Shown here: piece after piece, positions 7,019 to 16,489 of the stretch | Numbering within the stretch: position 1 is the stretch's first letter | Layout of the letters: each line of letters opens with the position of its first letter | From: an uncultured Pelagibacteraceae bacterium | GTDB taxonomy: Bacteria; Pseudomonadota; Alphaproteobacteria; Pelagibacterales; Pelagibacteraceae | DNA: 42,652 nucleotides | Direction: 5' to 3' | Assembly: GCA_913050185.1 (NCBI GenBank) | Contig: CAJXBA010000010.1 | Coordinates: forward strand, 1 to 42,652 | Notes under the pieces: model-generated | The model's input: only the letters and a program-made list of their open reading frames with translations | The model's database searches: none | What the model was told of the DNA's origin: nothing | Program-made: the position numbers and the translations under genes

Positions 7019-9148
7019 TTGATAAAAAAAATTATGAATTCTCATATTTTAATAAAGATTAATAACTTTGTTAAAAACAGATTGGTCGAATTTTCCGGTA
7101 TATTATTAACAATAATTGGCATTTTTCTCTTAATATCAATTGTAAGTTATTCTCCCGCGGACCCCAATTTTATATATACCCCAGATGATGTTGAAATCAA
7201 AAATATTGGAGGATTTTATGGTAGTGTTATCTCAGATTTTTTACTCCAATCGATTGGTCTTATTTCATTTTTAATGGTTATAAATTTATTAAATTGGGGA
7301 TTAACACTTATTGTAAGAAAAAAAATTAGTAATTTTATAGCAAAAATTTTTTTTACAATTTCTTATACAATCTTTGGATCAACTTTTATTAATATTTTCT
7401 ATAACAACTCTTTCTGGCTAATTGACAATGGTAATGGTGGTTTTCTTGGACGTATAATCAAAGAAAATTTTTATTCCCTTACCAATTTAACAGAAAATCG
7501 ATACATATTTTTTTCACTTCTGTTATTAACGATTACATTTTTTATATTAAGCATAAATATAGAAATAAGGGGAATTGCAAAAATTTTATCTTTTCCTTAC
7601 TTAATAATTAAGAAAATTATATATTTCTTAAAAAAAAATAAGGAAAATAATTCGAAGACTGACAATGTAAATTTAAATACAGGCATAAAAGATCTATCAG
7701 ATGATGTTCTAAAAGAAACTCAGCAAATATTACCTTTTGCGACCAAGAAAGAACCTGCCATTTCTGGTGGTGATTTTAAGCTGCCTCCGTTAAATTTTTT
7801 AGAAAAAAATAAAAATTTAAAAAATTACAACAATGTAGAATTAAATGTAAATTCAGAATTTCTAGAAAAAATCCTACTTGATTTTGGTGTAGAGGGTAAA
7901 ATTAAAAGAGTTAGTTATGGTCCGGTAGTGACATTAAACGAATTCGAGCCAGCCCCAGGAATAAAAGTATCAAAAATTATTAACTTATCAGATGATATAG
8001 CAAGAAATACTAGTTCTGTTTCTGCTAGAGTCGCTACAATACCAGGTAAAAATACAGTTGGTATAGAAATACCCAATACTAAAAGAGAAAATGTGTTTTT
8101 AAGTGAAATTGTTTCTGATGAAAAATTTGAAAAAAAAGAAATAAAATTACCAATAGCATTAGGAAAAAGCATTTCTGGCATCCCGATTGTTGGAGATTTA
8201 TCAGTAATGCCTCATTTATTAATAGCAGGAACCACAGGTTCTGGAAAATCTGTTTGTGTAAATAGCATTATATTATCTTTGCTTTATAGACATCCTCCGG
8301 AAAAATGTAACTTGATCTTGGTTGATCCTAAGATGCTGGAGCTATCTGCCTATGAAGGAATACCTCACCTTCTGTGTCCAGTAATTACTGAAGCAAAAAA
8401 GGCAACAGCCGCATTAGGATGGACGGTAAAAGAAATGGAAAATAGATATAAATTAATGACAGGTATAGGAGTGAAAAATATTGATGGTTACAATTCTAAA
8501 AATAAGAAACACATGCCTTATATTGTATTAATAGTTGATGAAATGTCAGATCTAATGCTAATTGCTGGCAAAGAAATAGAAAACTACATACAGAAATTAT
8601 CACAAATGGCTAGAGCAGCTGGAATTCATATAATTATGGCAACACAAAGACCAAGTGTAGATGTAATAACAGGTACCATTAAGGCAAATTTTCCAACTCG
8701 GATCTCGTTTCAGGTTAGTTCAAAAATAGATAGTAGAACAATTTTAGGTGAACAAGGAGCTGAACAATTACTAGGTAAGGGTGATATGTTATTTATGTCT
8801 TCCGCAAACAGAATTGTAAGAATTCATGGTCCCCATGTCACGGAATCAGAAATAGAAAAGGTTAATGGTTATCTAAGATCACAGGGAAAACCTGATTACA
8901 TTGATGAAATTACAGTAATTAAAGATAACGAATTAGACAGTAATAAAAATATTAATAATGAAAATAAAAAAGATGAATTATATTTTGAAGCACTAAATAT
9001 TGTAAAACTTGAAAAAAAAGCTTCTACCAGTTTTTTGCAAAGAAAGTTGCAAATCGGATACAATAGGGCGGCGAGAATTATGGAGATGATGGAAAAAGAG
9101 GGAGTTGTGGGTCAAGCCAATCATGTGGGTAAAAGAGAAATTTTATAG
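7019..9148 (+). CDS. ftsK: DNA translocase FtsK
   Basis: FtsK is a septum-anchored ATP-driven DNA pump that clears the chromosome terminus and activates XerCD recombination. The first about 190 residues hold several membrane helices. A linker rich in Lys and Asn follows, then the motor domain with VSYGPVVTLNEFEPAPGIK (alpha part), the Walker A loop AGTTGSGKSVCVNS, VDPKMLELSAYEGIPHLL, the Walker B region IVLIVDEMSDLM, and MATQRPSVDVITGTIKANFP. The last about 60 residues, with YFEALNIV, SFLQRKLQIGYNRAARI and MEKEGVVG, form the winged-helix gamma domain that reads the polar guide sequences. At 709 residues it is a short-linker version typical of compact genomes. The ATG at 7019 is used; an in-frame ATG five codons later is also possible. 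Confidence 0.97.
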   Translation: MIKKIMNSHILIKINNFVKNRLVEFSGILLTIIGIFLLISIVSYSPADPNFIYTPDDVEIKNIGGFYGSVISDFLLQSIGLISFLMVINLLNWGLTLIVRKKISNFIAKIFFTISYTIFGSTFINIFYNNSFWLIDNGNGGFLGRIIKENFYSLTNLTENRYIFFSLLLLTITFFILSINIEIRGIAKILSFPYLIIKKIIYFLKKNKENNSKTDNVNLNTGIKDLSDDVLKETQQILPFATKKEPAISGGDFKLPPLNFLEKNKNLKNYNNVELNVNSEFLEKILLDFGVEGKIKRVSYGPVVTLNEFEPAPGIKVSKIINLSDDIARNTSSVSARVATIPGKNTVGIEIPNTKRENVFLSEIVSDEKFEKKEIKLPIALGKSISGIPIVGDLSVMPHLLIAGTTGSGKSVCVNSIILSLLYRHPPEKCNLILVDPKMLELSAYEGIPHLLCPVITEAKKATAALGWTVKEMENRYKLMTGIGVKNIDGYNSKNKKHMPYIVLIVDEMSDLMLIAGKEIENYIQKLSQMARAAGIHIIMATQRPSVDVITGTIKANFPTRISFQVSSKIDSRTILGEQGAEQLLGKGDMLFMSSANRIVRIHGPHVTESEIEKVNGYLRSQGKPDYIDEITVIKDNELDSNKNINNENKKDELYFEALNIVKLEKKASTSFLQRKLQIGYNRAARIMEMMEKEGVVGQANHVGKREIL

Positions 9149-9734
9149 GTTAAGTTTGAAAAAAAAATTTTATCTCATTTTTAAAATTCTTTTTATATAT
9201 TTTATTTGTACTGGTATATCCTTTTCAGATTTTCAAAAAAAACTTGTTGATAAATTGGAAGCTACTAATACTTTATCTTTTGATTTTAGACAAAAAATTG
9301 CAGAAAAGGAAGAAATAGGAAAGTGTTACATTAAGTATCCATTGCTAATGAAATGTGACTATGAAGATTTAAAAAAGAAAAGTGTAATTTCCAACGGGAG
9401 AACAGTTGCAATAATAAAAAAAAAATATAAAAAAATTTATTATTATCCTATAAAGACAACGCCCTTATTCACTATTTTAAAAAAAAAACAAATTTTAGAT
9501 TTGGTTAAAAATAATAAACCAAAAAAAATAAATTCAAAGCTAATTGAATACGAATTAATCGGGAAAAAAACAAATACAATAAAAATTTTTTTTGATAAAA
9601 ATTCACTAGAATTTAAAGGATGGGAAACAAATGATGCCTATTCTAACAAAGTAGTTTTTTTAATTAGTAGCCTGAAAACCAATATAATAATTAGTAGTGA
9701 TTTTTTTAAAATTCCAAGAGAAGAAGATCTTTAG
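9123..9734 (+). CDS. lolA: Outer-membrane lipoprotein carrier protein LolA-like
   Basis: LolA-type proteins ferry lipoproteins across the periplasm. The product has a basic N-terminus, a hydrophobic signal segment FYLIFKILFIYFICTGISFS, then a divergent LolA domain: FQKKLVDKLEATNTLSFDF (the usual opening helix, often QKLNSIKTLSADFxQ), GKCYIKYPLLMKCDY (matching G-x-x-x-x-x-P-x-x-x-R-x-x-Y) and repeated beta strands. The position directly after ftsK is the usual alphaproteobacterial place for lolA and supports the call. The start is uncertain: the frame is open from 9105, ATG 9123 overlaps the ftsK end, and a TTG at 9156 just after the ftsK stop would give a more compact signal peptide beginning MKKKFYLIFK. 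Sequence divergence is high, so the call leans on context. Confidence 0.78.
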   Translation: MWVKEKFYRLSLKKKFYLIFKILFIYFICTGISFSDFQKKLVDKLEATNTLSFDFRQKIAEKEEIGKCYIKYPLLMKCDYEDLKKKSVISNGRTVAIIKKKYKKIYYYPIKTTPLFTILKKKQILDLVKNNKPKKINSKLIEYELIGKKTNTIKIFFDKNSLEFKGWETNDAYSNKVVFLISSLKTNIIISSDFFKIPREEDL

Positions 9735-9743
9735 TTTACTTTT

Positions 9744-10112
9744 TTATGAAACCATTTTTCCAACTTTTTCACCACCAAAAATATGGAAATGTAAGTGAGG
9801 TACTTCCTGTCCTCCATTTTCACCAACATTCACTAAAGATCTGTATCCGCCGCCTTTTGCTGAGTCAGAAACACCAACTTTATTAGCAACTGTTACTATT
9901 CCTTTTATCAAACCAGCAATCTCCTTTTCTGATGCTTTCGAAGAAAAATCATCTAAATTTACATACTCACCCCTAGGAATAATGAGAGCATGCACTTTTT
10001 TTTGTGGATTTATATCATAAAAAGCAAGAACAAATTCATCTTCATATATTTTTTTACAAGGAATTTCCCCTCTCAAAATTTTGGCAAAAATATTATTTTT
10101 GTCGTAAGTCAT
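9744..10112 (-). CDS. hinT: HIT-family nucleotide-binding hydrolase
   Basis: The 122-residue protein has the full histidine-triad signature HLHFHIF near residue 106 and the family N-terminus NIFAKILRGEIPCKKIYEDE, followed by AFYDINPQ and HALIIPR. HinT enzymes hydrolyse purine nucleotide phosphoramidates and acyl-adenylates. It is the last gene of the histidine operon and overlaps hisE by four bases, the arrangement seen in many alphaproteobacteria. Translational coupling with hisE is likely. Confidence 0.95.
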   Translation of the reverse strand: MTYDKNNIFAKILRGEIPCKKIYEDEFVLAFYDINPQKKVHALIIPRGEYVNLDDFSSKASEKEIAGLIKGIVTVANKVGVSDSAKGGGYRSLVNVGENGGQEVPHLHFHIFGGEKVGKMVS

Positions 10113-10420
10113 GGTTGCCTATTTTGTTTCTCTTCAAATCCCGAAATGTCTTCCCTTTTTTTAAGTTCTTTTATTATATCATCAAAATTTATATTGGCGG
10201 ACTGTAAAGTCACCAACAAATGATAAATAACGTCTGCTGTTTCATGTACTGTATTCTTTTTGTTCTTAATGGCATCCTCGAGTTCAGCAATTTCTTCTTT
10301 GAGTTTATTTAAACAGTAATCATTTCCCTTTGATAGCAAAAAAGAAGTGTATGATGATTTAGTATCACTTTCTTTTCTTGATCTAATCGTTTTGACAAGT
10401 CTTTCTATAGTCTCTGACAT
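10109..10420 (-). CDS. hisE: Phosphoribosyl-ATP diphosphatase
   Basis: HisE removes pyrophosphate from phosphoribosyl-ATP in the second step of histidine synthesis. The 103-residue protein has the MazG-like all-helical fold, with SYTSFLLSKGNDYCLNKL, KEEIAELEDAI (metal-binding E-E) and HETADVIYHLLVTL (E-x-x-D). It is a stand-alone HisE, not fused to HisI. It lies two bases after hisF and overlaps hinT by four bases, so it is clearly within the operon. Confidence 0.95.
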   Translation of the reverse strand: MSETIERLVKTIRSRKESDTKSSYTSFLLSKGNDYCLNKLKEEIAELEDAIKNKKNTVHETADVIYHLLVTLQSANINFDDIIKELKKREDISGFEEKQNRQP

Positions 10421-10422
10421 GA

Positions 10423-11178
10423 TTAAATTCTAACAGGTATACCTTTTGAGTCCAAATATTGCTTAGCTTCTAATATGGTATGTTCTCCAAAATGAAAAAT
10501 AGATGCTGCCAAAACGGCACTTGCCTTACCAATCTTAATACCTTGATATAAGTGTTCCAAATTCCCCACTCCACCCGATGCTATAACGGGTATATTAAGA
10601 GAGGCTGATACCTTCTTCGTAAGATCCAAATCGTAGCCTTTTTTTGTACCATCTCTATCCATTGAGGTGAGTAGTATTTCTCCAGCACCTAATGATTCCA
10701 TTTTTATTACAAATTTTATAACATCTTTGCCTGTGGGTTTCCTGCCGCCATGAGTAAAAACTTCCCATTTATTGTTAGCTTTTTTTGCATCAACAGCAAC
10801 AACGGTACATTGGGAACCAAATTTTTCTGCACTTTCCTTAATCAAATCTTTATTAGTAACAGCAGATGTATTAATTGAAACTTTATCCGCTCCATTACCA
10901 AGCAATTTATTGATATCTTCTAAATTTCTTACACCGCCTCCGACGGTTAGAGGTATGGAAATATTTTTTGCGGTTTTTTTAACTACTTCTAACATAATAT
11001 TTCTGTTTTCATTTGAAGCTGTAATATCTAAAAAGCAAATTTCATCTGCACCTTGTTCATCATATATCCTTGCTTGTTCAACTGGATCACCTGCGTCTAT
11101 CAAATTCACAAAATTAATACCTTTAACGACCTTTCCATTTTTAACATCTAAACAAGGTATAATTCTCTTTTTTAACAT
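10423..11178 (-). CDS. hisF: Imidazole glycerol phosphate synthase, cyclase subunit
   Basis: HisF is the TIM-barrel half of imidazole glycerol phosphate synthase. It uses ammonia delivered by HisH to turn PRFAR into imidazole glycerol phosphate and AICAR. Visible signatures are [16 protein letters not shown] (catalytic Asp near residue 10), [24 protein letters not shown] (second catalytic Asp near residue 130), [16 protein letters not shown] and [10 protein letters not shown]. The 251-residue length is normal. It begins directly after the hisA stop with no gap. The glutaminase partner hisH, usually next to hisA, is not in this cluster. Confidence 0.97.
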   Translation of the reverse strand: MLKKRIIPCLDVKNGKVVKGINFVNLIDAGDPVEQARIYDEQGADEICFLDITASNENRNIMLEVVKKTAKNISIPLTVGGGVRNLEDINKLLGNGADKVSINTSAVTNKDLIKESAEKFGSQCTVVAVDAKKANNKWEVFTHGGRKPTGKDVIKFVIKMESLGAGEILLTSMDRDGTKKGYDLDLTKKVSASLNIPVIASGGVGNLEHLYQGIKIGKASAVLAASIFHFGEHTILEAKQYLDSKGIPVRI

Positions 11179-11898
11179 TTATATAATTTTACTAAGTTTA
11201 CGAAGATCAATATTGCCATCATAAATTGCCTTTCCAACAACAACACCTTCGATATTGGGAGATTTTTTTTCTTTTATATTTAAAATATCTTTTATTGAAG
11301 CAATCCCACCGGAAATCACAGTCGGAACATTTATTACTTTTGAAAAATCTATTGTGCCTTCTATATTGGGACCGGTTTTTGTACCATCTCTATTTATATC
11401 CGTATAAATTATTCTAGAAATTTTTGTTTGTGCAATTTTTTTAATAAAGTCCAAAGCTAAAATATCAGTTTGCTTTTTCCATCCTGATAGAGCAAGAAAT
11501 CCATTACGCACATCTAAAGATAAAGCAATTTTTTTTTTATATTTGTCGCAGGCCATTTTAAGAAATTCTTGATTTTTTATCGCTGCGGTTCCAATAATAA
11601 CTTTATCTACACCAACATCTATCCAGTTTTTTATATTTTCTAAAGATCTAATTCCTCCACCAACTTGAATTTTAAAATTATTTTTTTTAATTATTTTTTC
11701 AATTATACTTTTATTAACCAATTTTCCTTCTAAAGCTCCATCTAAATCTATTACATGAATGTTTTTAAATCCTAAATGAAAAAATTCGTCAGCCTGTTCT
11801 AGGGGAGATTTTTTATAATGTGTAACATTATTGTAGTCACCTTTCAAAAGCCTAACACACTTGCCATCTTTAATATCTATGGCGGGGAATATAATCAT
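11179..11898 (-). CDS. hisA: ProFAR isomerase
   Basis: HisA opens the ribose ring of ProFAR by an Amadori rearrangement to give PRFAR. The 239-residue TIM barrel shows IFPAIDIKDGKCVRLLKGD (catalytic Asp near residue 8), IDLDGALEG, IQVGGGIRSLE, IIYTDINRDGTKTGPN (second catalytic Asp near residue 170) and PTVISGGIAS. Both phosphate-binding GG sites typical of the HisA/HisF half-barrel repeat are present. It follows hisB by eight bases and abuts hisF. Confidence 0.97.
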   Translation of the reverse strand: MIIFPAIDIKDGKCVRLLKGDYNNVTHYKKSPLEQADEFFHLGFKNIHVIDLDGALEGKLVNKSIIEKIIKKNNFKIQVGGGIRSLENIKNWIDVGVDKVIIGTAAIKNQEFLKMACDKYKKKIALSLDVRNGFLALSGWKKQTDILALDFIKKIAQTKISRIIYTDINRDGTKTGPNIEGTIDFSKVINVPTVISGGIASIKDILNIKEKKSPNIEGVVVGKAIYDGNIDLRKLSKII

Positions 11899-11906
11899 TA
11901 TAAAGA

Positions 11907-12497
11907 TTATAATATTCCTTTTGTGGATGGAATTTTTGACTTAATTCTTTTATCAATTTCTAAAGCTTGTCTCAGTGATCTCGCAAGTCCTTTAAAACAT
12001 GATTCGATTATGTGATGACTATTTTCACCGTATATATTTTCTACGTGCAAAGTAACTCCTGCTGATTGTGTAAATGCCTGAAACCATTCTTTAAAAAGTT
12101 CAGTATCCATTTCCCCCAATTTTTCCACTTTTAATTTAATCTTCCATATTAAATACGGTCTGTTCGACACATCAATAGAAACCCTAGTTAAAGTTTCATC
12201 CATGGGTATTAAGCTATTAGCATATCTCTTTATTCCCTTTGAAGAATGTAGTGCTTTTTTTATACATTCTCCTACGGCTAGACCTACGTCTTCAGTTGTG
12301 TGGTGTAAATCAATATGTGTGTCACCCTTTGCTTTTATTTTTAGATCAATCAAAGAATGTTTAGATAATTGTTCCAACATGTGATTAAGAAAACCTATTC
12401 TGGTGTCTATCTTGTATGACCCGCTACCATCTATATTTGCTTCTACAGTGATGCTGGTTTCTTTGGTCTTTTTGACTACTTTAGCTTTTCTTACCAT
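11907..12497 (-). CDS. hisB: Imidazoleglycerol-phosphate dehydratase
   Basis: This Mn-dependent dehydratase makes imidazole-acetol phosphate. The 196-residue protein contains only the dehydratase domain, with no fused phosphatase. Signatures are [38 protein letters not shown] (metal-binding His and Glu), [18 protein letters not shown], and the second repeat HHIIESCFK. It is the first gene of the leftward histidine operon, and its promoter should lie in the 106-base gap shared with the divergent hslV. Confidence 0.97.
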   Translation of the reverse strand: MVRKAKVVKKTKETSITVEANIDGSGSYKIDTRIGFLNHMLEQLSKHSLIDLKIKAKGDTHIDLHHTTEDVGLAVGECIKKALHSSKGIKRYANSLIPMDETLTRVSIDVSNRPYLIWKIKLKVEKLGEMDTELFKEWFQAFTQSAGVTLHVENIYGENSHHIIESCFKGLARSLRQALEIDKRIKSKIPSTKGIL

Positions 12498-12564
12498 GGC
12501 TCAATTCCGTAATAATAGGGTATATAAATAATTCAAGAATATAGCAATAAAATGAATATTCGAT

Positions 12565-12594
12565 CTTGAAGATAATAAATTAACCTCCACATAG
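12565..12594 (+). promoter_or_regulatory. Heat-shock (RpoH-type) promoter candidate for hslVU
   Basis: CTTGAAG at 12565-12571 and CCACATAG at 12587-12594 match the sigma-32 pattern CTTGAA - about 16 bases - CCCCAT with one mismatch in the -10 core. hslVU is a classic heat-shock operon, which supports the reading. The expected transcription start would fall at or only a few bases before the hslV ATG, so the mRNA would be almost leaderless; no Shine-Dalgarno sequence is visible. Confidence 0.45.
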
Positions 12595-12603
12595 ATTGGT
12601 ACA

Positions 12604-13143
12604 ATGAGTGATAATTCAAATTGGCATGGTACTACGATTGTTCTAATCAGGAAGGATAAAGACGTTGTTGTTGCCGGTGATGGACAAGTAAGTCTTGGTA
12701 ATACAGTAATTAAAAGTACAGCAAAAAAAGTGAGAAAAATTGAGAAGAGAAATGTTATTGCTGGATTTGCTGGATCAACTGCGGATGCCTTAACATTATT
12801 TGAAAGATTAGAAGCAAAACTAGAAAAGCACGCTGGCAACCTTACAAGAGCAGCCGTTGAATTAGCAAAAGACTGGCGAACAGATAAATACTTAAGAAGA
12901 TTAGAGGCTCTCATGGCTATTGCAGACAAAGAAAAAAGTTTTATAATTTCTGGTACGGGAGATGTGTTAGAACCCGAAGAAGGAATTATAGGTATAGGCT
13001 CGGGTGGCAATTATGCTCTGGCTGCAGCAAAAGTATTAATGGATACAAAAATGTCGGCAGAAGAGATTGCAAAAAAATCAATACAAGTTGCATCTGAAAT
13101 ATGTGTATTCACTAATAGCAATATAACTCTAGAAAAAATTTAA
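12604..13143 (+). CDS. hslV: ATP-dependent protease, peptidase subunit HslV
   Basis: HslV forms the proteolytic double ring of the HslUV (ClpQY) protease. The chain starts [17 protein letters not shown]: the catalytic Thr is the first T of TTIV after propeptide removal, and the WHG-type extension ahead of it is usual in alphaproteobacteria. Further signatures are [34 protein letters not shown] and [14 protein letters not shown]. The length of 179 residues is normal. ATG 12604 is the only reasonable start before the catalytic Thr. The hslU ATG follows the stop with no gap, so the two are cotranscribed. Confidence 0.97.
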   Translation: MSDNSNWHGTTIVLIRKDKDVVVAGDGQVSLGNTVIKSTAKKVRKIEKRNVIAGFAGSTADALTLFERLEAKLEKHAGNLTRAAVELAKDWRTDKYLRRLEALMAIADKEKSFIISGTGDVLEPEEGIIGIGSGGNYALAAAKVLMDTKMSAEEIAKKSIQVASEICVFTNSNITLEKI

Positions 13144-14517
13144 ATGAAACAAAAATCAAATATAACATCGTTGCCCACAAAAGATCTAAAACAAGAAAAA
13201 GATGATAAATCTACAGTTTCATCTTTATCTCCCAGGGAAATAGTTTCTGAATTAGATCGATATGTAATTGGCCAAAAAGCAGCTAAAAGAGCTGTTGCAA
13301 TTGCACTTAGGAATAGATGGAGAAGACAAGCATTAAAAGGTGATATGAAAGATGAAGTTTTACCAAAAAATATTCTTATGATAGGGCCGACTGGTGTTGG
13401 TAAAACAGAAATATCTAGAAGACTTTCAAAATTAGCCGAAGCACCTTTTATAAAAGTCGAAGCCACGAGATTTACGGAAGTTGGATATGTGGGAAGAGAT
13501 GTGGAGCAAATAGTTAGAGATTTGCTTGAAATCGCAATAGCTATTGAAAAAGAAAAGATGAGAAAAGAAGTGTATGCCAGAGCCCAGCTAGCTGCGGAGG
13601 AAAGAGTTCTTAATACACTAGTGGGAAATAAGGCGAGCGTTGCTACTAGGGAAAGTTTCAGAAAAAGATTAAGAAGTGGTGATTTGGATGATAATGAAAT
13701 CGAAATTGAGATAAATGATGCAATTAGCATGCCTAGTTTTGAAATACCTGGTATGCCTGGAGCAAATGTTGGAATGTTAAATTTATCTGAAATCTTAGGA
13801 AAAAATATCAAAAAAGGTAAGAAGAAAAAAATGACAGTAAAAGAATCTCACGAAATCCTAATAGCTGAAGAATCTGATAAAATGATAGAACAAGATAAAA
13901 TTATAAAATCTGCTAAAATATCAACTGAAAATAATGGAATTGTTTTTTTAGATGAAATCGACAAAGTTTCAGCAAGGGGCGAACGCATAGGGGGTGATGT
14001 TTCAAGAGAAGGAGTTCAAAGAGATTTGTTACCTTTAATTGAAGGAACTACCGTTAGCACAAAGCACGGTCCAATAAAAACTGATCATATATTGTTTATC
14101 GCATCTGGAGCATTTCAACTTGCTAAGCCATCAGATTTACTACCAGAACTTCAAGGAAGATTGCCAATTAGAGTAGAATTAAATGCACTAACTAGTGATG
14201 ACTTTAAAAGAATTTTAGAAGAGCCAGATAATAGTTTAATCAAACAATATGTTGCTTTATTGAAAACCGAAAAAGTGAATCTTGAATTTACGAAAGATGG
14301 GATTGAAACAATTGCTAAATTAGCTACAGAAATTAACTCAAGTATAGAAAATATAGGAGCGAGAAGATTACACACAATTATCGAAAAAGTTTTAGACGAA
14401 ATCAGCTTTTCTGCGACAGATCGCGGCGGAGAAACAATTATAGTTGATAATAATTATGTGACAAAAAACCTAGGTGCGCTTACTAAAGATGCTGACTTAT
14501 CGAAGTTTATTTTATAA
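13144..14517 (+). CDS. hslU: ATP-dependent protease, ATPase subunit HslU
   Basis: HslU is the AAA+ unfoldase that feeds substrates to HslV. Key elements are [20 protein letters not shown], Walker [24 protein letters not shown] (pore-loop region GYVG), an intermediate domain at roughly residues 130-260, Walker [32 protein letters not shown], and sensor 2 IGARRLHTI. The 457-residue chain has a somewhat longer N-terminus, rich in Lys and Ser, than E. coli HslU. It ends with LSKFIL, the kind of C-terminal tail that docks into HslV. The gene converges with smr, and the ends overlap by six bases. Confidence 0.97.
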   Translation: MKQKSNITSLPTKDLKQEKDDKSTVSSLSPREIVSELDRYVIGQKAAKRAVAIALRNRWRRQALKGDMKDEVLPKNILMIGPTGVGKTEISRRLSKLAEAPFIKVEATRFTEVGYVGRDVEQIVRDLLEIAIAIEKEKMRKEVYARAQLAAEERVLNTLVGNKASVATRESFRKRLRSGDLDDNEIEIEINDAISMPSFEIPGMPGANVGMLNLSEILGKNIKKGKKKKMTVKESHEILIAEESDKMIEQDKIIKSAKISTENNGIVFLDEIDKVSARGERIGGDVSREGVQRDLLPLIEGTTVSTKHGPIKTDHILFIASGAFQLAKPSDLLPELQGRLPIRVELNALTSDDFKRILEEPDNSLIKQYVALLKTEKVNLEFTKDGIETIAKLATEINSSIENIGARRLHTIIEKVLDEISFSATDRGGETIIVDNNYVTKNLGALTKDADLSKFIL

Positions 14518-14940
14518 ATTTTTTTTTCCCAAAAAAACATAAAACGCCCCTTCTCCTCCGTCACTTAAAGACGCCGTCGATATTGAGTTGATTTTGTTAA
14601 ATAAATCTTCATCATTTTTAATAAAATCTGGAACAGAATACTTTAATACATTCATTTGTTCGGAAAGATAAGGATTCTTATGAACTTTTGACCTTAAACC
14701 CTTGCCCGTAATAATTAAAAGCTTTTTATATCCTTTTTCGAAGGACTTGAGTATAAATTTTTTTACCAATTTATTTGCCTTACTTAACGAACATCCATGT
14801 AAATCTAGCTTTTGTAATTTGGTTGATTTAATATTTTGTTCAACAAAATTTGCATCTTTATCGTGAACATCTCCTAAATTTTTTGTAAAAGCAAACCAGT
14901 CTGCTTTATCCTTGAATGTGGCAGAATATTTCTTTTTCAC
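14512..14940 (-). CDS. Smr-domain protein
   Basis: The 142-residue protein has a short basic N-terminal part and then a Smr domain with the hallmark [19 protein letters not shown], followed by [14 protein letters not shown] (the H-G-K-G-like motif reads TGKGLRS) and [10 protein letters not shown] at the end. Smr domains are nucleases acting on RNA or branched DNA; small stand-alone proteins of this type are common in proteobacteria, and their substrate is poorly defined. It starts directly after the Tim44-like gene stop and is convergent with hslU, overlapping it by six bases. Confidence 0.88.
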   Translation of the reverse strand: MKKKYSATFKDKADWFAFTKNLGDVHDKDANFVEQNIKSTKLQKLDLHGCSLSKANKLVKKFILKSFEKGYKKLLIITGKGLRSKVHKNPYLSEQMNVLKYSVPDFIKNDEDLFNKINSISTASLSDGGEGAFYVFLGKKNL

Positions 14941-15543
14941 TTATTTGCTGGATGTATCAAATAGATACCAGGTAGGATCTTGACTCCACATATTTTTTGA
15001 AAATTTCCATACATCATTTACTGTCTTTATGGTATCTGTACTACCTTCTATTATATTATCATTTTTGTCTTTTGTGCATGTAATTATCTCACTAATAAAA
15101 TTCACAGTAACTCTATAGATATTTTCAATTTTTTTATATTCTAATATTTTTGACGATTTGAGCCCTATAAAAGTCGTTTCATATTTTAGTTGTTTAGCTT
15201 TTCTTTCATCAATTACCTCGGAAAAACGGCTAAACATATTCTTTTCCAATAACCCTTTGAGTGATTTTTTATCTCCTTTTGCAAAAGACATGATTATTTT
15301 TTCGTATGCTATCTCAGCGCCTTTTAAAAATTGTTTTTTAACATTTTCATCTATATTGCCTGATTTGATTGCTTCATTATTTTCTATATCTTTAAGAGCT
15401 TCTATTTTTCCTGAGAAAAATTTATTAGTAGATTTACCTTGATATCCTGTCTTTCTTCCTAAAATATTTCTAAGTCTCAAAATAATAAAGCCAGCTAACA
15501 TAGCTAACAAGATTAAATCCAGAAATCCAAAACTACTACTCAT
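14941..15543 (-). CDS. Tim44/TimA-like domain protein
   Basis: The protein begins MSSSFGFLDLILLAMLAGFI, a single N-terminal membrane anchor, followed by a charged linker and a C-terminal domain of about 130 residues that matches bacterial Tim44-like proteins (KQFLKGAEIAYEKIIMSFAK, LKGLLEKNMFSRFSEVI, VNDVWKFSKNM, DPTWYL). In alphaproteobacteria this gene typically neighbours secB, fxsA and smr, as here. The role is thought to relate to membrane protein handling or respiratory chain assembly, and is not settled. I chose ATG 15543 because it puts the anchor at the N-terminus; the frame is open further upstream, but the extra sequence overlaps the divergent promoter region. Confidence 0.85.
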   Translation of the reverse strand: MSSSFGFLDLILLAMLAGFIILRLRNILGRKTGYQGKSTNKFFSGKIEALKDIENNEAIKSGNIDENVKKQFLKGAEIAYEKIIMSFAKGDKKSLKGLLEKNMFSRFSEVIDERKAKQLKYETTFIGLKSSKILEYKKIENIYRVTVNFISEIITCTKDKNDNIIEGSTDTIKTVNDVWKFSKNMWSQDPTWYLFDTSSK

Positions 15544-15601
15544 ATGATTTTTGATTATAATACTTAAATGATATAGTATGCAAATACAAATAGTTAAACA
15601 A

Positions 15602-16030
15602 ATGAATGTTGTTCTCCTTTTTATAATTGTCATCCCTTTAATTGAAATTTACTTAATGATTGAAATTGGAGGTGTAATTGGTGCATTAAATACTATTTTC
15701 ATAATTTTTTTTACTGCCATAACGGGAATATATTTCGCAAAATTAGAGGGATTGAATACAATACGCTCAGCTTTAAGCCAAATAAAGAAAGATGAAATTC
15801 CTGTATACGAAATAATATCTGGAGCAACTCTGGCATTCGCCGCTCTGTTGCTTATTATTCCAGGGTTTTTAACAGATATAATTGGTTTTTTATTGATAAT
15901 ACCATTTACAAGAAACAAGCTTATTAAAATTATTTCGCCAAAATTTGATACAAAAGAAACAAAAAAAAAGATTATCGAAGGTGAATCCGAAGAAATTAAT
16001 CCAAATAATGATAATAGTATTAGTAATTAA
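15602..16030 (+). CDS. fxsA: FxsA family membrane protein
   Basis: This is a polytopic inner-membrane protein of about 142 residues. Family landmarks are LLFIIVIPLIEIYLMIEIG with the conserved P-x-x-E-I, TAITGIYFAKLEGL (G-x-x-x-x-R/K-x-x-G) and LLIIPGFLTDIIGFLLIIP (the P-G-F-x-T-D-x-x-G signature). FxsA affects phage exclusion in E. coli; its native role is unclear. ATG 15602 fits the family start; an upstream in-frame ATG at 15578 would add eight residues. secB starts directly after the stop. Confidence 0.92.
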   Translation: MNVVLLFIIVIPLIEIYLMIEIGGVIGALNTIFIIFFTAITGIYFAKLEGLNTIRSALSQIKKDEIPVYEIISGATLAFAALLLIIPGFLTDIIGFLLIIPFTRNKLIKIISPKFDTKETKKKIIEGESEEINPNNDNSISN

Positions 16031-16489
16031 ATGAGTTACAAAATTGTATCAAAGTTTATTAAAGATATTTCATTCGAAATTCCGAACACTGAAACTTTTC
16101 TTATGCTAGAGAAGGAAATTTCAAAATATAATTTAAATTTTGATGTAAAGGGTATACCTCTAAAAAATAGAATAATTGAAGTAAATACTATTTTAACCCT
16201 AGCACCCAACCAAGAAGTTAAACATAAAATATTAACTGAGGTAAATTTTGCTACTTTAATTTCAATAGATAAAAATTTTGAAGATAAAAAAGAATTAAAA
16301 AAAATAATTTTAGTAGAAATTCCTAAAGCAATATATCCTACTTTGTATGGAATTTTTGTATATTTATTTAAACAAGCTGGAATAAATAATATTAGTATCG
16401 AAAAAGAAGTTAATTTCGAAAAAATGTATTTAGATAAAAAACTAAATCCCGTAAATAAAAATCTGATTAAAGAAAAAACCTTATCTTAA
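16031..16489 (+). CDS. secB: Protein-export chaperone SecB
   Basis: SecB tetramers keep precursor proteins unfolded and hand them to SecA. The 152-residue chain matches the family: KFIKDISFEIPNTE at the N-terminus, NFDVKGIPLKNRIIEVNTIL, ATLISIDKNF, and the conserved PKAIYPTLYGIFVYLFKQAG in place of [20 protein letters not shown]. Alphaproteobacterial context (fxsA upstream, dnaQ downstream and convergent) agrees. The 3' end overlaps the dnaQ 3' end by four bases. Confidence 0.92.
   Translation: MSYKIVSKFIKDISFEIPNTETFLMLEKEISKYNLNFDVKGIPLKNRIIEVNTILTLAPNQEVKHKILTEVNFATLISIDKNFEDKKELKKIILVEIPKAIYPTLYGIFVYLFKQAGINNISIEKEVNFEKMYLDKKLNPVNKNLIKEKTLS

Noticed and set aside
12501-13010. Open frame on the minus strand opposite hslV
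   Set aside because: It is antisense to an unambiguous hslV, is Ser- and Leu-rich as antisense frames are, and shows no family motif.
13140-13811. Long open frame on the minus strand opposite hslU
   Set aside because: It lies fully antisense to hslU, whose motifs are continuous; the frame is a by-product of codon bias.
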